The notes under the pieces are model-generated. The model did not search any database. It had not been told where the DNA came from and saw nothing but the letters and a program-made list of their open reading frames with translations. Shown piece after piece: positions 17,814 through 25,705 of a DNA stretch of 64,000 bases. The translations under genes and the position numbers were made by a program. This DNA is from Lichenicola sp964247735 (GTDB lineage: Bacteria; Pseudomonadota; Alphaproteobacteria; Acetobacterales; Acetobacteraceae): positions 14,930 to 78,929 of the forward strand of contig CAXTVS010000010.1 in the NCBI GenBank assembly GCA_964247735.1. Direction: 5' to 3'. Position 1 is the stretch's first letter, and each line of letters begins with the position of its first letter.

Positions 17814-19526
17814 TCAGGCGGCCCTGGTCCCGGTCAGCGCCAGCAGAGCGTCGCGTCCCATCCGGGTGCAGAACGGGCCGAACCCTTCCTCCGGCAGGCC
17901 CTGCGACGCCCAGGCCTCGAACAGCGGCGCGAAGGCGTCGCCGAGGCCGGCTTCCGGCACCCGCTCCAGCAGCCGGAACGACAGGGTGTGGCCGTCGAAG
18001 TCGCCGCCGACATAGATCGCGTAGTGGCCCGGGATACGGCCGACCAGCCCGATGTCGCCGGCGTAGGAGCGCGCGCAGCCGTTCGGGCAGCCGGTGATGC
18101 GCAGGCTGATCCGGCGGTCCTGCAGGCCGTGGCGGCGCAGCAGCCCGTCCAGGGTGGCGACGATCGGCTCGCGCACCCGCTCCGCCTCGGTCAGCGCCAG
18201 GCCGCAGGTGGGCAGGGCGGGGCAGGCGAGGGCGAAGCGCGAGAAGGTGGACAGCGCGGCCGCCGGCACCACGCCGTGGCCGGCCAGGATCCCGTCGATC
18301 GCCGGCCGGTCCTCCGGGCGGATGTTGGACAGCAGCACGTCCTGCTGCGCCGTCATCACCGGATCGACCCGGAACTGCTGCACCACCTTGCGCAGCGCGG
18401 TGCGCAGCGTCACCGCCTCGGTGTCCTGGATCCGCCCGGACGGCACCGGCACCCCCAGCCACCACAGCCCGTCGCCCTGCTCGTGCCAGCCGAGCAGCTC
18501 GGGGATGTGCAGCCGGTCGGTCGGACGCGGCTCGTCCAGCGTCTCGCCGTAGTACGAGTCGAGGGTGCGCTTGACCCACTCCAGGCCGTGGTCCTCGACC
18601 ACGTACTTGAGCCGGGCGCGCCTGCGGTCGGTGCGGTCGCCGTGGTCGCGCTGCAGCCGGATCACCGCCTCGACCACGGCCAGCAGCCGGTCGGGGCCGA
18701 CGAAGCAGATCGGCGAGGCCAGGCGCGGAAAGGTGTCGGCGCGGTTGTGGGTCATGCCGAGGCCGCCGCCGACCGCGATGTTGTAGCCGAGCAGCCGGTC
18801 GGCGTCGTCGAACAGGGCGATCGCGGCCAGGTCGTTGGACAGCACGTCGGCGCTGTTGTCCTCCGGAACGGCCAGGCCGATCTTGAACTTCCGCGGCAGG
18901 TAGGTGGGGCCGTAGAGCGTCTCGGTCTCGTCGTATCCGGCGACCGGCTCCTCGTCGAGGAAGATCTGGTGATAGCCGCGGCTGCGCGGCAGGAGAGCTG
19001 CCGACAGCATGTCCGCGTCCTCGCGCAGCCGGGTGTGGCGCGGGTCGCGACGGGGTGCTGCGGTGGTCATCAGGTTGCGCACCACGTCGCCGCAGGCGGA
19101 CAGGGTGGTGAGCAGGGTGTGGTTGATGGCGGCGATCGAGGGCTTGAGCTCGCCCTTCAGGATGCCGTGGAACTGGATGCCCTGGCGGGTGGTGATGCGC
19201 AGCGTGCCGTTGGCATGGTCGTCCGCCAGCCGGTCCAGCCCGAGATACTGCTCGGCCGTCAGCACGCCGCCCGGCATGCGGACCCGGACCATGAACTGGT
19301 AGTCCTTTTCCAGCTTCTGCTGCTTGAGCGCGGTCGCGGTGTCGCGGTCGAACTGCTCGTAGCTGCCGTGGAACTTGAGCAGGTTGTAGGCGTCCTCGCT
19401 GACCTGGATGCCGCCCTCCGCCAGCTCCTCGGCCAGCCGACCGCGCAGGCCGTGGCTGCCCTGCTTGAGGGTTTCGACGCCGGTCGGCTTCCTGGGCACG
19501 GGAATGGTCTGGTCGGGCACGGGCAC
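17814..19526 (-). CDS. cysI: Assimilatory sulfite reductase hemoprotein subunit
   Basis: CysI reduces sulfite to sulfide with six electrons, using sirohaem and a [4Fe-4S] cluster. The 570-residue product is the standard length. The first half shows the ferredoxin-like sirohaem-binding repeats (RITTRQGIQFHGI and DVVRNLMTT). The cluster ligands are in the second half, as C-x5-C (CPALPTC) and C-x3-C (CPNGC). Sirohaem-contacting GCPNGCAR is intact. No cysJ flavoprotein lies nearby, so electrons may come from a ferredoxin or a distant reductase. The peroxiredoxin gene ends 55 bases upstream on the same strand, and cysK is about 1.4 kb away, forming a sulfur-assimilation block. Confidence 0.93.
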   Translation of the reverse strand: MPVPDQTIPVPRKPTGVETLKQGSHGLRGRLAEELAEGGIQVSEDAYNLLKFHGSYEQFDRDTATALKQQKLEKDYQFMVRVRMPGGVLTAEQYLGLDRLADDHANGTLRITTRQGIQFHGILKGELKPSIAAINHTLLTTLSACGDVVRNLMTTAAPRRDPRHTRLREDADMLSAALLPRSRGYHQIFLDEEPVAGYDETETLYGPTYLPRKFKIGLAVPEDNSADVLSNDLAAIALFDDADRLLGYNIAVGGGLGMTHNRADTFPRLASPICFVGPDRLLAVVEAVIRLQRDHGDRTDRRRARLKYVVEDHGLEWVKRTLDSYYGETLDEPRPTDRLHIPELLGWHEQGDGLWWLGVPVPSGRIQDTEAVTLRTALRKVVQQFRVDPVMTAQQDVLLSNIRPEDRPAIDGILAGHGVVPAAALSTFSRFALACPALPTCGLALTEAERVREPIVATLDGLLRRHGLQDRRISLRITGCPNGCARSYAGDIGLVGRIPGHYAIYVGGDFDGHTLSFRLLERVPEAGLGDAFAPLFEAWASQGLPEEGFGPFCTRMGRDALLALTGTRAA

Positions 19527-19581
19527 TGATCCTGGGAAAACGGCGGGAGCCGAGGACTCCGGCCGGGAACTGTCGGGCGGC

Positions 19582-20220
19582 CTAACGGGCGGTCGGCTGC
19601 CTCACCATACGCAGATAGGGCGCCAGCGCCGTCCAGCCATCCGGGAACATGTCGCGGGCTGCCTCGTCGCTGACGCTCGGCGCGATGATGACGTCGTCGC
19701 CGTTGGTCCAGTTCGCCGGCGTGGTCACGGCGTGCGCGTCGGTCAGCTGCAGGCTGTCGATCACCCGCAGCACCTCGTCGAAGTTGCGTCCGGCGGAAGG
19801 AGGGTAGGTGAGGCTCAGCCGCACCCTCTTGTGCGGGTCGATGATGAATACCGTCCGCACCGTGACGCCGGGGTCGGCCTCGGGATGCACCATGCCGTAG
19901 AGCGTCGAGACGCTGCGGTCCGGATCGGCGATCATCGGGAAGTCCACCGCCGCGCCCTGGGTTTCCGCGATCTCGCCTTCCCAGCGGCGATGGCTGTCCA
20001 CCGGGTCGACCGACAGCCCGATCACCTTGACGTCGCGCTTCCGCCATTCCGGCCCGAGCCTGGCGACGGCGCCGAGCTCGGTGGTGCAGACCGGGGTGAA
20101 GTCCTTCGGATGGCTGAACAGCACGCCCCAGCTGCTGCCGAGCCAGGCATGGAAGCGGATCCGCCCCTGGGTCGTGTCCTGCTCGAAGTCGGGCGCGACC
20201 TGGCCCAGCTGGATGGTCAT
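19582..20220 (-). CDS. 1-Cys peroxiredoxin (Prx6 type)
   Basis: The 212-residue protein reduces hydrogen peroxide and organic peroxides. The peroxidatic Cys45 is in DFTPVCTTELG, the PVCTTE form typical of Prx6/AhpC2-type 1-Cys enzymes. The long C-terminal half (LTYPPSAGRNFDEVLRVIDS and a region rich in acidic residues) is the Prx6 extension. No second cysteine exists in the protein, which confirms the 1-Cys type, so an external thiol must resolve the sulfenic acid. It sits between an Rrf2 regulator and cysI on the same strand, so it may be expressed with sulfur assimilation. Confidence 0.93.
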   Translation of the reverse strand: MTIQLGQVAPDFEQDTTQGRIRFHAWLGSSWGVLFSHPKDFTPVCTTELGAVARLGPEWRKRDVKVIGLSVDPVDSHRRWEGEIAETQGAAVDFPMIADPDRSVSTLYGMVHPEADPGVTVRTVFIIDPHKRVRLSLTYPPSAGRNFDEVLRVIDSLQLTDAHAVTTPANWTNGDDVIIAPSVSDEAARDMFPDGWTALAPYLRMVRQPTAR

Positions 20221-20371
20221 GAGGGCGTTCCTCTGGCGTCCGCCGATCGCGAAGGCCGCACCTGGTGACGACGGTATGGAAATGACAGACGATCAGGCGA
20301 CGGGGGTCAACCGGACCACGACGCAAGGCAGTGGTTCGGCCAAGTGTCACCTGCCGCCGCGCCGATCCCTC

Positions 20372-20821
20372 CTATATGGAGAAGCTGATCGGCTCTGCCA
20401 GGGGGCGGCGCAGGCCGGCGCCCTCGGCGCGACGCACCAGGTCGTCGAGGGTCAGCTCGTGCAGCTGCGCGCGCAGGCTGTCGTCGAACCGGCGCCAGGC
20501 CGGCTCGACCACGCGCGCGAACAGGTCGCCGACCGGCCCGTCCTCGCCGGCGGCATCCTCCGACACCGCCACCTCGACCACCTCGCTCAGCCGGATGTCG
20601 CGTCGCGGCCGGCCGAGGCGGTAGCCGCCGCGGGGTCCGCGGACGCTTTCCAGCAGGGCGGACCGCGACAGGCCCTGCAGCAGCGGCTCGATCCCCCGCC
20701 GCGCGAGGCCGGCCCGTTCCGCGATGTCGGCAGCGCTCACCGTGCCGGCGCGCCCGGCGTGGAACGCCACGTCCAGCATGATGAGCACCGCGATCATCGC
20801 CCTGTCGCGCCGAAGCAGCAT
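20372..20821 (-). CDS. Rrf2-family transcriptional regulator lacking cluster cysteines (CymR-like)
   Basis: The 149-residue product is a winged-helix repressor of the Rrf2 family: MLLRRDRAMIAVLIMLDVAFHAG, then the recognition segment AADIAERAGLARRGIEPLLQGLSRSALLESVRGPRGGYRLGR (split by family landmarks) and a dimerisation helix. It contains no cysteine at all, so it cannot ligate an Fe-S cluster as IscR or NsrR do. That matches cysteine-metabolism regulators such as CymR. I chose the ATG at 20821 because GGAGG lies 6 bases before it; an upstream frame extension of 18 codons is unsupported. It is divergent from cysK with 95 bases between starts, and upstream of the peroxiredoxin and cysI. Confidence 0.85.
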   Translation of the reverse strand: MLLRRDRAMIAVLIMLDVAFHAGRAGTVSAADIAERAGLARRGIEPLLQGLSRSALLESVRGPRGGYRLGRPRRDIRLSEVVEVAVSEDAAGEDGPVGDLFARVVEPAWRRFDDSLRAQLHELTLDDLVRRAEGAGLRRPLAEPISFSI

Positions 20822-20861
20822 CCGGTCCTCCGTTCGGTGGTGACGCGATCCGCCGGCGCGG

Positions 20862-20919
20862 CACGATCGATGCATAGCAGGAAGGGCACCGCTTATCCAC
20901 GATCGAGATCGGTGCTATG
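20862..20919. promoter_or_regulatory. Repeats in the rrf2-cysK divergent promoter, candidate operator
   Basis: Two direct copies of CACGATCGA (20862-20870 and 20898-20906) lie 36 bp apart, each followed by one arm of a 7-bp inverted repeat: CATAGCA (20873-20879) and TGCTATG (20913-20919). The second arm overlaps the proposed cysK ATG. The arrangement fits binding by a dimeric repressor, most simply the adjacent Rrf2 protein. Confidence 0.5.
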
Positions 20920-21927
20920 TGTGCCGGCATGGCACGAAAGCACAAGGCGGCCGCCGATGCCGCCGCGCCGGAGTTCGCCGCTCCGCGCGGCCGGATCTAC
21001 AGCAGCATCGTCGAGACGGTCGGCGGCACGCCCCTGGTTGCCCTGCCGCGCCTGACACGCGAGGACGGGCTGTCCGCCCGGGTCGCCTGCAAGCTGGAGT
21101 TCTTCAACCCGCTCGGCTCGGTCAAGGACCGGATCGGGGCGGCGATGCTGCTGGCCGCCGAGCGCGAGGGCACCATCACCCCCGGCCGCACCGTGCTGGT
21201 GGAGCCGACCTCGGGCAATACCGGCATCGCGCTCGCCTTCGTGGCGGCGTCGCGCGGCTACCGGCTGATCGTGACCATGCCGGAAGGCGCCTCGATCGAG
21301 CGGCGCAAGATGCTGCGGCTGATGGACGTGCAGCTCGAGCTCACCCCGTCGCGGCTCGGCATGGCCGGCGCGATCGCGCGCGCCCGGGAGATCCTGGCCG
21401 ACACCCCGGACTCCTGGATGCCGCGCCAGTTCGACAACCCGGCCAACCCCGATATTCACGCCGCCACCACGGCGGAGGAGATCTGGGCCGACACCGGCGG
21501 CGACGTCGACATCGTGGTGGCCGGCATCGGCACCGGCGGCACCGCCACCGGAATCGCCCGTGCGCTCAAGCCGCGCAGGCCCGGGCTGCTGGTGTATGGC
21601 GTGGAGCCGACCGAGAGCGCGGTGCTGAACGGCGACGAGCCGGGTCCGCACGGCATCCAGGGCATCGGCCCCGGGTTCTGTCCCGGCGTGTTGGAGCTGG
21701 ACAGCCTGGACGGGGTGCTGACGGTGTCGGAACGGGAGTCGATCGCCGCCGCGCGCCGCTGCGCCCGCCTGGAAGGCCTGCCGATCGGCATCTCCTCCGG
21801 CGCCGCGTTGCACGCCGCCCTGCTCCTGGCGCGCCGGCCGGAGCACGAGAACAAGCAGATCGTGGTGATCGTGCCCTCCTTCGCCGAGCGCTACCTGTCG
21901 ACCTCCCTGTTCGCCGGGCTGGGTTAG
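20917..21927 (+). CDS. cysK: Cysteine synthase A (O-acetylserine sulfhydrylase)
   Basis: CysK makes cysteine from O-acetylserine and sulfide using pyridoxal phosphate. The 336-residue product has the PLP lysine in NPLGSVKDRIG, the substrate loop PTSGNTGIALAF, and the phosphate-binding GIGTGGTATG. A 20-residue Lys/Ala-rich N-terminal extension precedes the core. The start is uncertain between ATG 20917 and ATG 20929 (the fifth codon); neither has a strong ribosome-binding site. The sulfide it uses would be supplied by CysI encoded nearby on the other strand. Divergence from a cysteine-free Rrf2 regulator suggests feedback control of cysteine synthesis. Confidence 0.94.
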   Translation: MCAGMARKHKAAADAAAPEFAAPRGRIYSSIVETVGGTPLVALPRLTREDGLSARVACKLEFFNPLGSVKDRIGAAMLLAAEREGTITPGRTVLVEPTSGNTGIALAFVAASRGYRLIVTMPEGASIERRKMLRLMDVQLELTPSRLGMAGAIARAREILADTPDSWMPRQFDNPANPDIHAATTAEEIWADTGGDVDIVVAGIGTGGTATGIARALKPRRPGLLVYGVEPTESAVLNGDEPGPHGIQGIGPGFCPGVLELDSLDGVLTVSERESIAAARRCARLEGLPIGISSGAALHAALLLARRPEHENKQIVVIVPSFAERYLSTSLFAGLG

Positions 21928-22134
21928 CGCCGGACCTTCCGCGCAGGAGCTGCCTGGAGGCCGTCATGAAGCCGGCCTGCGGTTGCAGCCGCCGTCGCCA
22001 CCGGCAACGGCTGCCTGCCGTGCCTGGTCGTCCAGGCTCTCGGCCGGCCCGATTCCGGGCGACGCGGCCGGACTTGGCGAGGTGCTCGTCCTGGGCACGA
22101 GGCAAGGCCAGCGGACGATCCGGTCGCCGATGGC

Positions 22135-22962
22135 CTAGGGGGAGGGCCGGTCGTCCAGCCAGCCGGCCGCCCGCACCGCGGCGACGCTTGTCCGGGCGAC
22201 CGGGACCTCCAGACCGTTGCTCAACCGCAGCCGGACGTTGCGGCCGTCCCGGCCGAAGCCGGCGACCGCATGGCGCGCCACCCACCAGGACCGGTGCACC
22301 TTCAAGCCCGCAGGTCCGGTGGCGGCAAGCTCGTGGACGGCCTGGCGCAGAGGGATCAGGACCAGGCCGGAGCCCTTCGCGGTGTGCACGCGGACGTAAT
22401 GGTCCTCCATCTGCAGCGCGAGGATCTCGCGACCGAGCGCGGCCGGCAGCCAGGCCAGGAGCCGTCCGGATGCCGGGTCCGGCGAAGCCGCCGCGGGTGG
22501 CGATCCGGCGGTCCGTGTGCCTCCGACGCCCCTTGCGAGCCCATAGCTCATGGCCAGCGGGACCGAGATCACCAGGGTCTGCCCGTACCAGGCCAGCAGG
22601 CCGATGCGGTCGATCTGGACCGGCCACAGGGTCGCGGCCGCCACGTGGCAGAGCAGGGCGAGCGGCATCGCCACCAGCGGCGTCACCGCCAGGAGCATGA
22701 CGACCCGCGGCAGCCTCCGGCGCGACGCGAACCGGATCGCCGGCCGCAAGGTGACGCCGAACAGGATCATCCCCGCCCAGACGGCGACCACCCAGTAGGC
22801 CACCGTCACCAGGCGGGAGCCGTTCAGATAGCTCCCGAACGGCCCCACCAGTCCCAGGAAGAGGCCGCTGGTGGTCGCGACCACCAGATCCAGCCCCCAC
22901 TCGCGGCGGCTTCCGAGAAGCGCCTGCATCCTCTCCCCCGCTGCCACTCGCCGCCCGGTCAC
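22135..22962 (-). CDS. Membrane-anchored LytTR DNA-binding regulator
   Basis: The 275-residue product has four hydrophobic segments in the first 150 residues (for example VVATTSGLFLGLVGPFG and VVMLLAVTPLVAMPLALL). These are followed by a short Pro/Ala linker and a LytTR domain (about residues 175-270) with the typical EILALQMEDHYVRVHT, LIPLRQAVHEL and VHRSWWVARHAV elements. Such membrane LytTR proteins act as one-component regulators that respond to envelope or membrane signals and often control an adjacent gene. Translation may start at the GTG at 22962 or at the ATG at 22929, which has GGGGGAG close upstream. The gene is divergent from an exported hydrolase, its most likely target. Confidence 0.85.
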   Translation of the reverse strand: MTGRRVAAGERMQALLGSRREWGLDLVVATTSGLFLGLVGPFGSYLNGSRLVTVAYWVVAVWAGMILFGVTLRPAIRFASRRRLPRVVMLLAVTPLVAMPLALLCHVAAATLWPVQIDRIGLLAWYGQTLVISVPLAMSYGLARGVGGTRTAGSPPAAASPDPASGRLLAWLPAALGREILALQMEDHYVRVHTAKGSGLVLIPLRQAVHELAATGPAGLKVHRSWWVARHAVAGFGRDGRNVRLRLSNGLEVPVARTSVAAVRAAGWLDDRPSP

Positions 22963-22987
22963 CAGTCGAGGGCGCCTGCCGGCCGCC

Positions 22988-23013
22988 TCGCGAACCCGTT
23001 CGCCCGTTCGCGA
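22988..23013. promoter_or_regulatory. Inverted repeat in the LytTR-hydrolase divergent promoter
   Basis: TCGCGAAC (22988-22995) and GTTCGCGA (23006-23013) are perfect 8-bp arms around a 10-bp spacer; the spacer repeats CGTTCGC so that this heptamer occurs twice in tandem (22997-23003 and 23005-23011). Placed between two divergent genes, one of them a DNA-binding regulator, it is a candidate operator. Confidence 0.55.
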
Positions 23014-23076
23014 AGATCGGCCCGCACGGACCGCGAAGTCAGGGCAAGACGCTCGCGATGCAAACGGAGACGCTCC

Positions 23077-24069
23077 ATGAAGCCCTCGCTTCTCCTCCTG
23101 GTCGGTGCGGCCGCCTGGCTGGTCCTGTCGTCGGCGGCGTGCGCCGGACCCGTCGGGTTCACCCGGATCGCCGTCCCCGACGGGGCCGGTCCGCCGCTGG
23201 AGGTCGGACTATGGTATCCCACCGACTCGTCGCCCAGGCCGACGCCGATCGGCCTTTTCGTCCAGACGGTCGCGCCCGGCGGCGCGATCCGGGGCAGCCG
23301 CCTGCCCCTGGTGGTCATCTCCCACGGGACCGGCGGGGAGCTGACCGGACACAGCGACACGGCCTATGCCCTGGCCGCTTCCGGCTTCGTGGCGGCGGCG
23401 CCGACCCACACCGGCGACAATCCCCGCGACCACAGCCGGGCGCTGGACGTCGCCGGCCGGGTTCGCCAGCTGCGGACGGTGATCGGGTTCATGGTCTCGC
23501 GCTGGCATCCCGGGACGGTGGACCCTGCCAGGATCGGCGCGTTCGGCTTCTCCGCCGGCGGCTTCACCGTTCTGGTCGCCGCGGGCGGGACGCCGGACTT
23601 GCGCCTGATCGGGCCGCACTGCGCCGCCCATCCCGCCTTCTTCGACTGCCGGCTCATCAGGGCCCATGGCCGGGGCACGGCCGCCATCGGCGGGCCGCCC
23701 CCGTCGGCGTTCGTTCACGACACGCGGATCCGGGCGATCGTGGTGGCCGCACCGGCGCTGGGCTTCACCTTCACCAGGCAGGGCCTCAGGGCCGTCGCCA
23801 TGCCGGTCCAGCTCTGGCGCGCGGACGACGACAGGGTGCTGCCGTCCCCCGAGTACGCCGACGCGGTGCAGGCCGGGTTGCCGGGCAGCCCCGAGATGCA
23901 CCGCGTGCCGAACGCGGACCATTACGACTTCCTGGCACCTTGTCCGGAGGCGCTCGCCCGGGCCGTCCCGGCGATCTGCGTCAGCCGGCCAGGCTTCGAC
24001 AGGTCGGCCTTCCACCGGGCGTTCAACGACAGCGTGACGGCGTTCTTTCGGCGCACGCTCGGGACCTGA
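23077..24069 (+). CDS. Exported alpha/beta hydrolase of the dienelactone hydrolase-like group
   Basis: The 330-residue product has a signal peptide (MKPSLLLLVGAAAWLVL core, cleavage near ACA). It has an alpha/beta-hydrolase fold with the oxyanion segment VVISHGTGG and the nucleophile elbow GAFGFSAGGFT (G-F-S-A-G). A late acid is in LWRADDDRVLP and the catalytic His in PNADHYDF. The overall pattern, with a conserved LWYPTD near the start, is that of predicted dienelactone hydrolases or lipases of the periplasm. Substrate unknown. ATG 23077 has GGAGA 6 bases upstream. It is divergent from the LytTR regulator and stands alone. Confidence 0.85.
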   Translation: MKPSLLLLVGAAAWLVLSSAACAGPVGFTRIAVPDGAGPPLEVGLWYPTDSSPRPTPIGLFVQTVAPGGAIRGSRLPLVVISHGTGGELTGHSDTAYALAASGFVAAAPTHTGDNPRDHSRALDVAGRVRQLRTVIGFMVSRWHPGTVDPARIGAFGFSAGGFTVLVAAGGTPDLRLIGPHCAAHPAFFDCRLIRAHGRGTAAIGGPPPSAFVHDTRIRAIVVAAPALGFTFTRQGLRAVAMPVQLWRADDDRVLPSPEYADAVQAGLPGSPEMHRVPNADHYDFLAPCPEALARAVPAICVSRPGFDRSAFHRAFNDSVTAFFRRTLGT

Positions 24070-24093
24070 CCGACCCGCGCCAGGTGGCGGCCG

Positions 24094-25224
24094 CTAGCGC
24101 AGGATGATCTCGACGCGGCGGTTCTGCGGCTCGCGGCTGTTCGGGCCGGTGGCGACGAGCGGACGCGTCTCGCCATAGCCGTGGATGTCGATCGCCGTCG
24201 CCGGCACCCCGTCGTGGATCAGCTCGACCTTCACGCTGGTGGCGCGGCGGATCGACAGGCCCTGGTTGTAGCGCGCGCCCCGGCTGCCGCCGTGGATGGA
24301 GGAGGTGTCGGTGTAGCCGTCAACCTCGATGCGCGTGGCCTGCACGTGGGTGGACGCCTGCGCCGCCTGCGCCACGATCTCTCGTGCGCGCGCGGTCAGG
24401 TCCGAGCGGTCCCAGTCGAAGAACACGAGATAGGTGCGCGCTTCCGCCGGCGCCGGTGCGGCCGGCACGGCGGGAGGCGAGGCGGGAGGCGGCGGGGGTG
24501 CCGGGTTGAACTCGTAGCGCACCCCCAGCAGCAGCGAATGGTTGAAGTTGGTGGTGATGTCCTGGTTGCCGCGCGAGGTGCCGTACGGCCTGGGCCCGAA
24601 CGCTCCCTGCGTGCCGATGCCGTCGCCGGTGAAGCGCTGCGGCCCCAGGATGGAGGTGAAGCGGTACTCGAGCGTGCTCGACAGCCCGACCACCCACGGC
24701 ACCGGCACCGACAGGCCGAAGATGCCCTGGTAGGCGAAGTTGCCGTCGGTGCCGCCCAGGCGCTCGGCGTAGGGGTAGTTGGTGCCGCTGTAGTGCTCTG
24801 CCGCGTGCGTCCAGATGTAGCCGGCGCCGGCGCCGAAATACGGGTAGAGCCAGCTCTTGCCGATATCCATGTCGAACAGCGCGTTGGCCATTCCGCCGTA
24901 GTCTTCCTGGTAGCCGCCGGCGAGGGTGGGGAACCGGGTGCCCCTGAAGTGCTGCAGCGGGTCGTTGCGGTAGTTGCCCTCGACCTCCAGCCGCAGCCCG
25001 TTGCCGAAGCCCCAGCCGACGCTGCCCAGCCCGACCTCGCCGGCGCCGTAGCGCAGCTCGCCGCTGGGCTGCTGCGGCGACAGCCGCACCGTCTGGTCCT
25101 GCGCCAGGTTGCCGCCGCCGGCGACGCCGACATACAGCCCCTGCACCGGCTGCGCATGGGCGATGCCGGCCATCGCCACCACCGTGCAGGCGGCCCCTGC
25201 CAGCAAGCCGAACCGTCTCGTCAT
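24094..25224 (-). CDS. OmpA-family outer membrane protein
   Basis: The 376-residue product has a signal peptide (MTRRFGLLAGAACTVVAMAG, cleavage after AHA). An eight-stranded beta-barrel-like domain follows (about residues 28-235, with GLYVGVAGGGNL and repeated aromatic/Gly alternation). A Pro/Ala hinge (PAPPPPPASPP) then leads to a C-terminal OmpA peptidoglycan-binding domain containing FFDWDRSDLT, EVDGYTDTS and NRRVEI. It anchors the outer membrane to the cell wall and may form a small pore. The start was set at ATG 25224; an open frame continues 76 codons upstream but would bury the signal peptide. It is divergent from the TonB-dependent receptor gene, with a 481-bp gap. Confidence 0.92.
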   Translation of the reverse strand: MTRRFGLLAGAACTVVAMAGIAHAQPVQGLYVGVAGGGNLAQDQTVRLSPQQPSGELRYGAGEVGLGSVGWGFGNGLRLEVEGNYRNDPLQHFRGTRFPTLAGGYQEDYGGMANALFDMDIGKSWLYPYFGAGAGYIWTHAAEHYSGTNYPYAERLGGTDGNFAYQGIFGLSVPVPWVVGLSSTLEYRFTSILGPQRFTGDGIGTQGAFGPRPYGTSRGNQDITTNFNHSLLLGVRYEFNPAPPPPPASPPAVPAAPAPAEARTYLVFFDWDRSDLTARAREIVAQAAQASTHVQATRIEVDGYTDTSSIHGGSRGARYNQGLSIRRATSVKVELIHDGVPATAIDIHGYGETRPLVATGPNSREPQNRRVEIILR

Positions 25225-25705
25225 CGTCACGTGCCCCTTCGCGCGCGCAGCCGGTCGGACCGGATGGCCCTCGATGCCATCGGGCAGCCGAGCCGCGACC
25301 GCTTCCTCCCGTCCGACGTAGCCGGTTTTTTCGCCAGGAAGAAGCGCCGCTGACGCGTCCGCTCGCGACGGAGCCGGTCCGGGTGAAGAGGGTGAACGTC
25401 GCCGGCTCAGCCTCCGCGACCTTCGTGCCTTTTTTGCAACATTCTCGACCAAGAGACCGAAACGGTTGCATGCCCCTATTGCATGGGTGCCCTGCCATGA
25501 ACTTTAAGTGTGTCACGAACCGGTTACAGGCCGACGGGCGGGTAGACGGTCCTGATTTGCCAGGATGGCATCCGGCAGCAGCGTCTGTTGGGTAGTGTTG
25601 CGTCTAAGAAATGGAATCCGTCCTGTCGACGGACTTTCGTCGAATGCTTCACCGTCTCCTGGCTGTTCGTTCACTCCCCAGCGGGTCGGACTGGAGTATT
25701 TGAAG
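25225..25705. other. 481-bp divergent intergenic region with several short repeats
   Basis: The gap contains a direct repeat TTGCATG at 25466-25472 and 25479-25485, a palindrome AACCGGTT at about 25518-25525, and an inverted repeat TCGACG-N6-CGTCGA at 25626-25643 just before the receptor gene. No Fur-type box and no convincing small gene is seen. It should contain promoters for both flanking outer-membrane proteins, and the receptor is likely to have a long 5' leader. Confidence 0.45.

Noticed and set aside
21928..22134. A small gene after cysK starting at an ATG near 21966
   Set aside because: The start has a GGAGG-like sequence, but the frame runs on through the antisense of the LytTR gene as Arg/Pro/Gly-rich sequence with no stop near by and no recognisable product.
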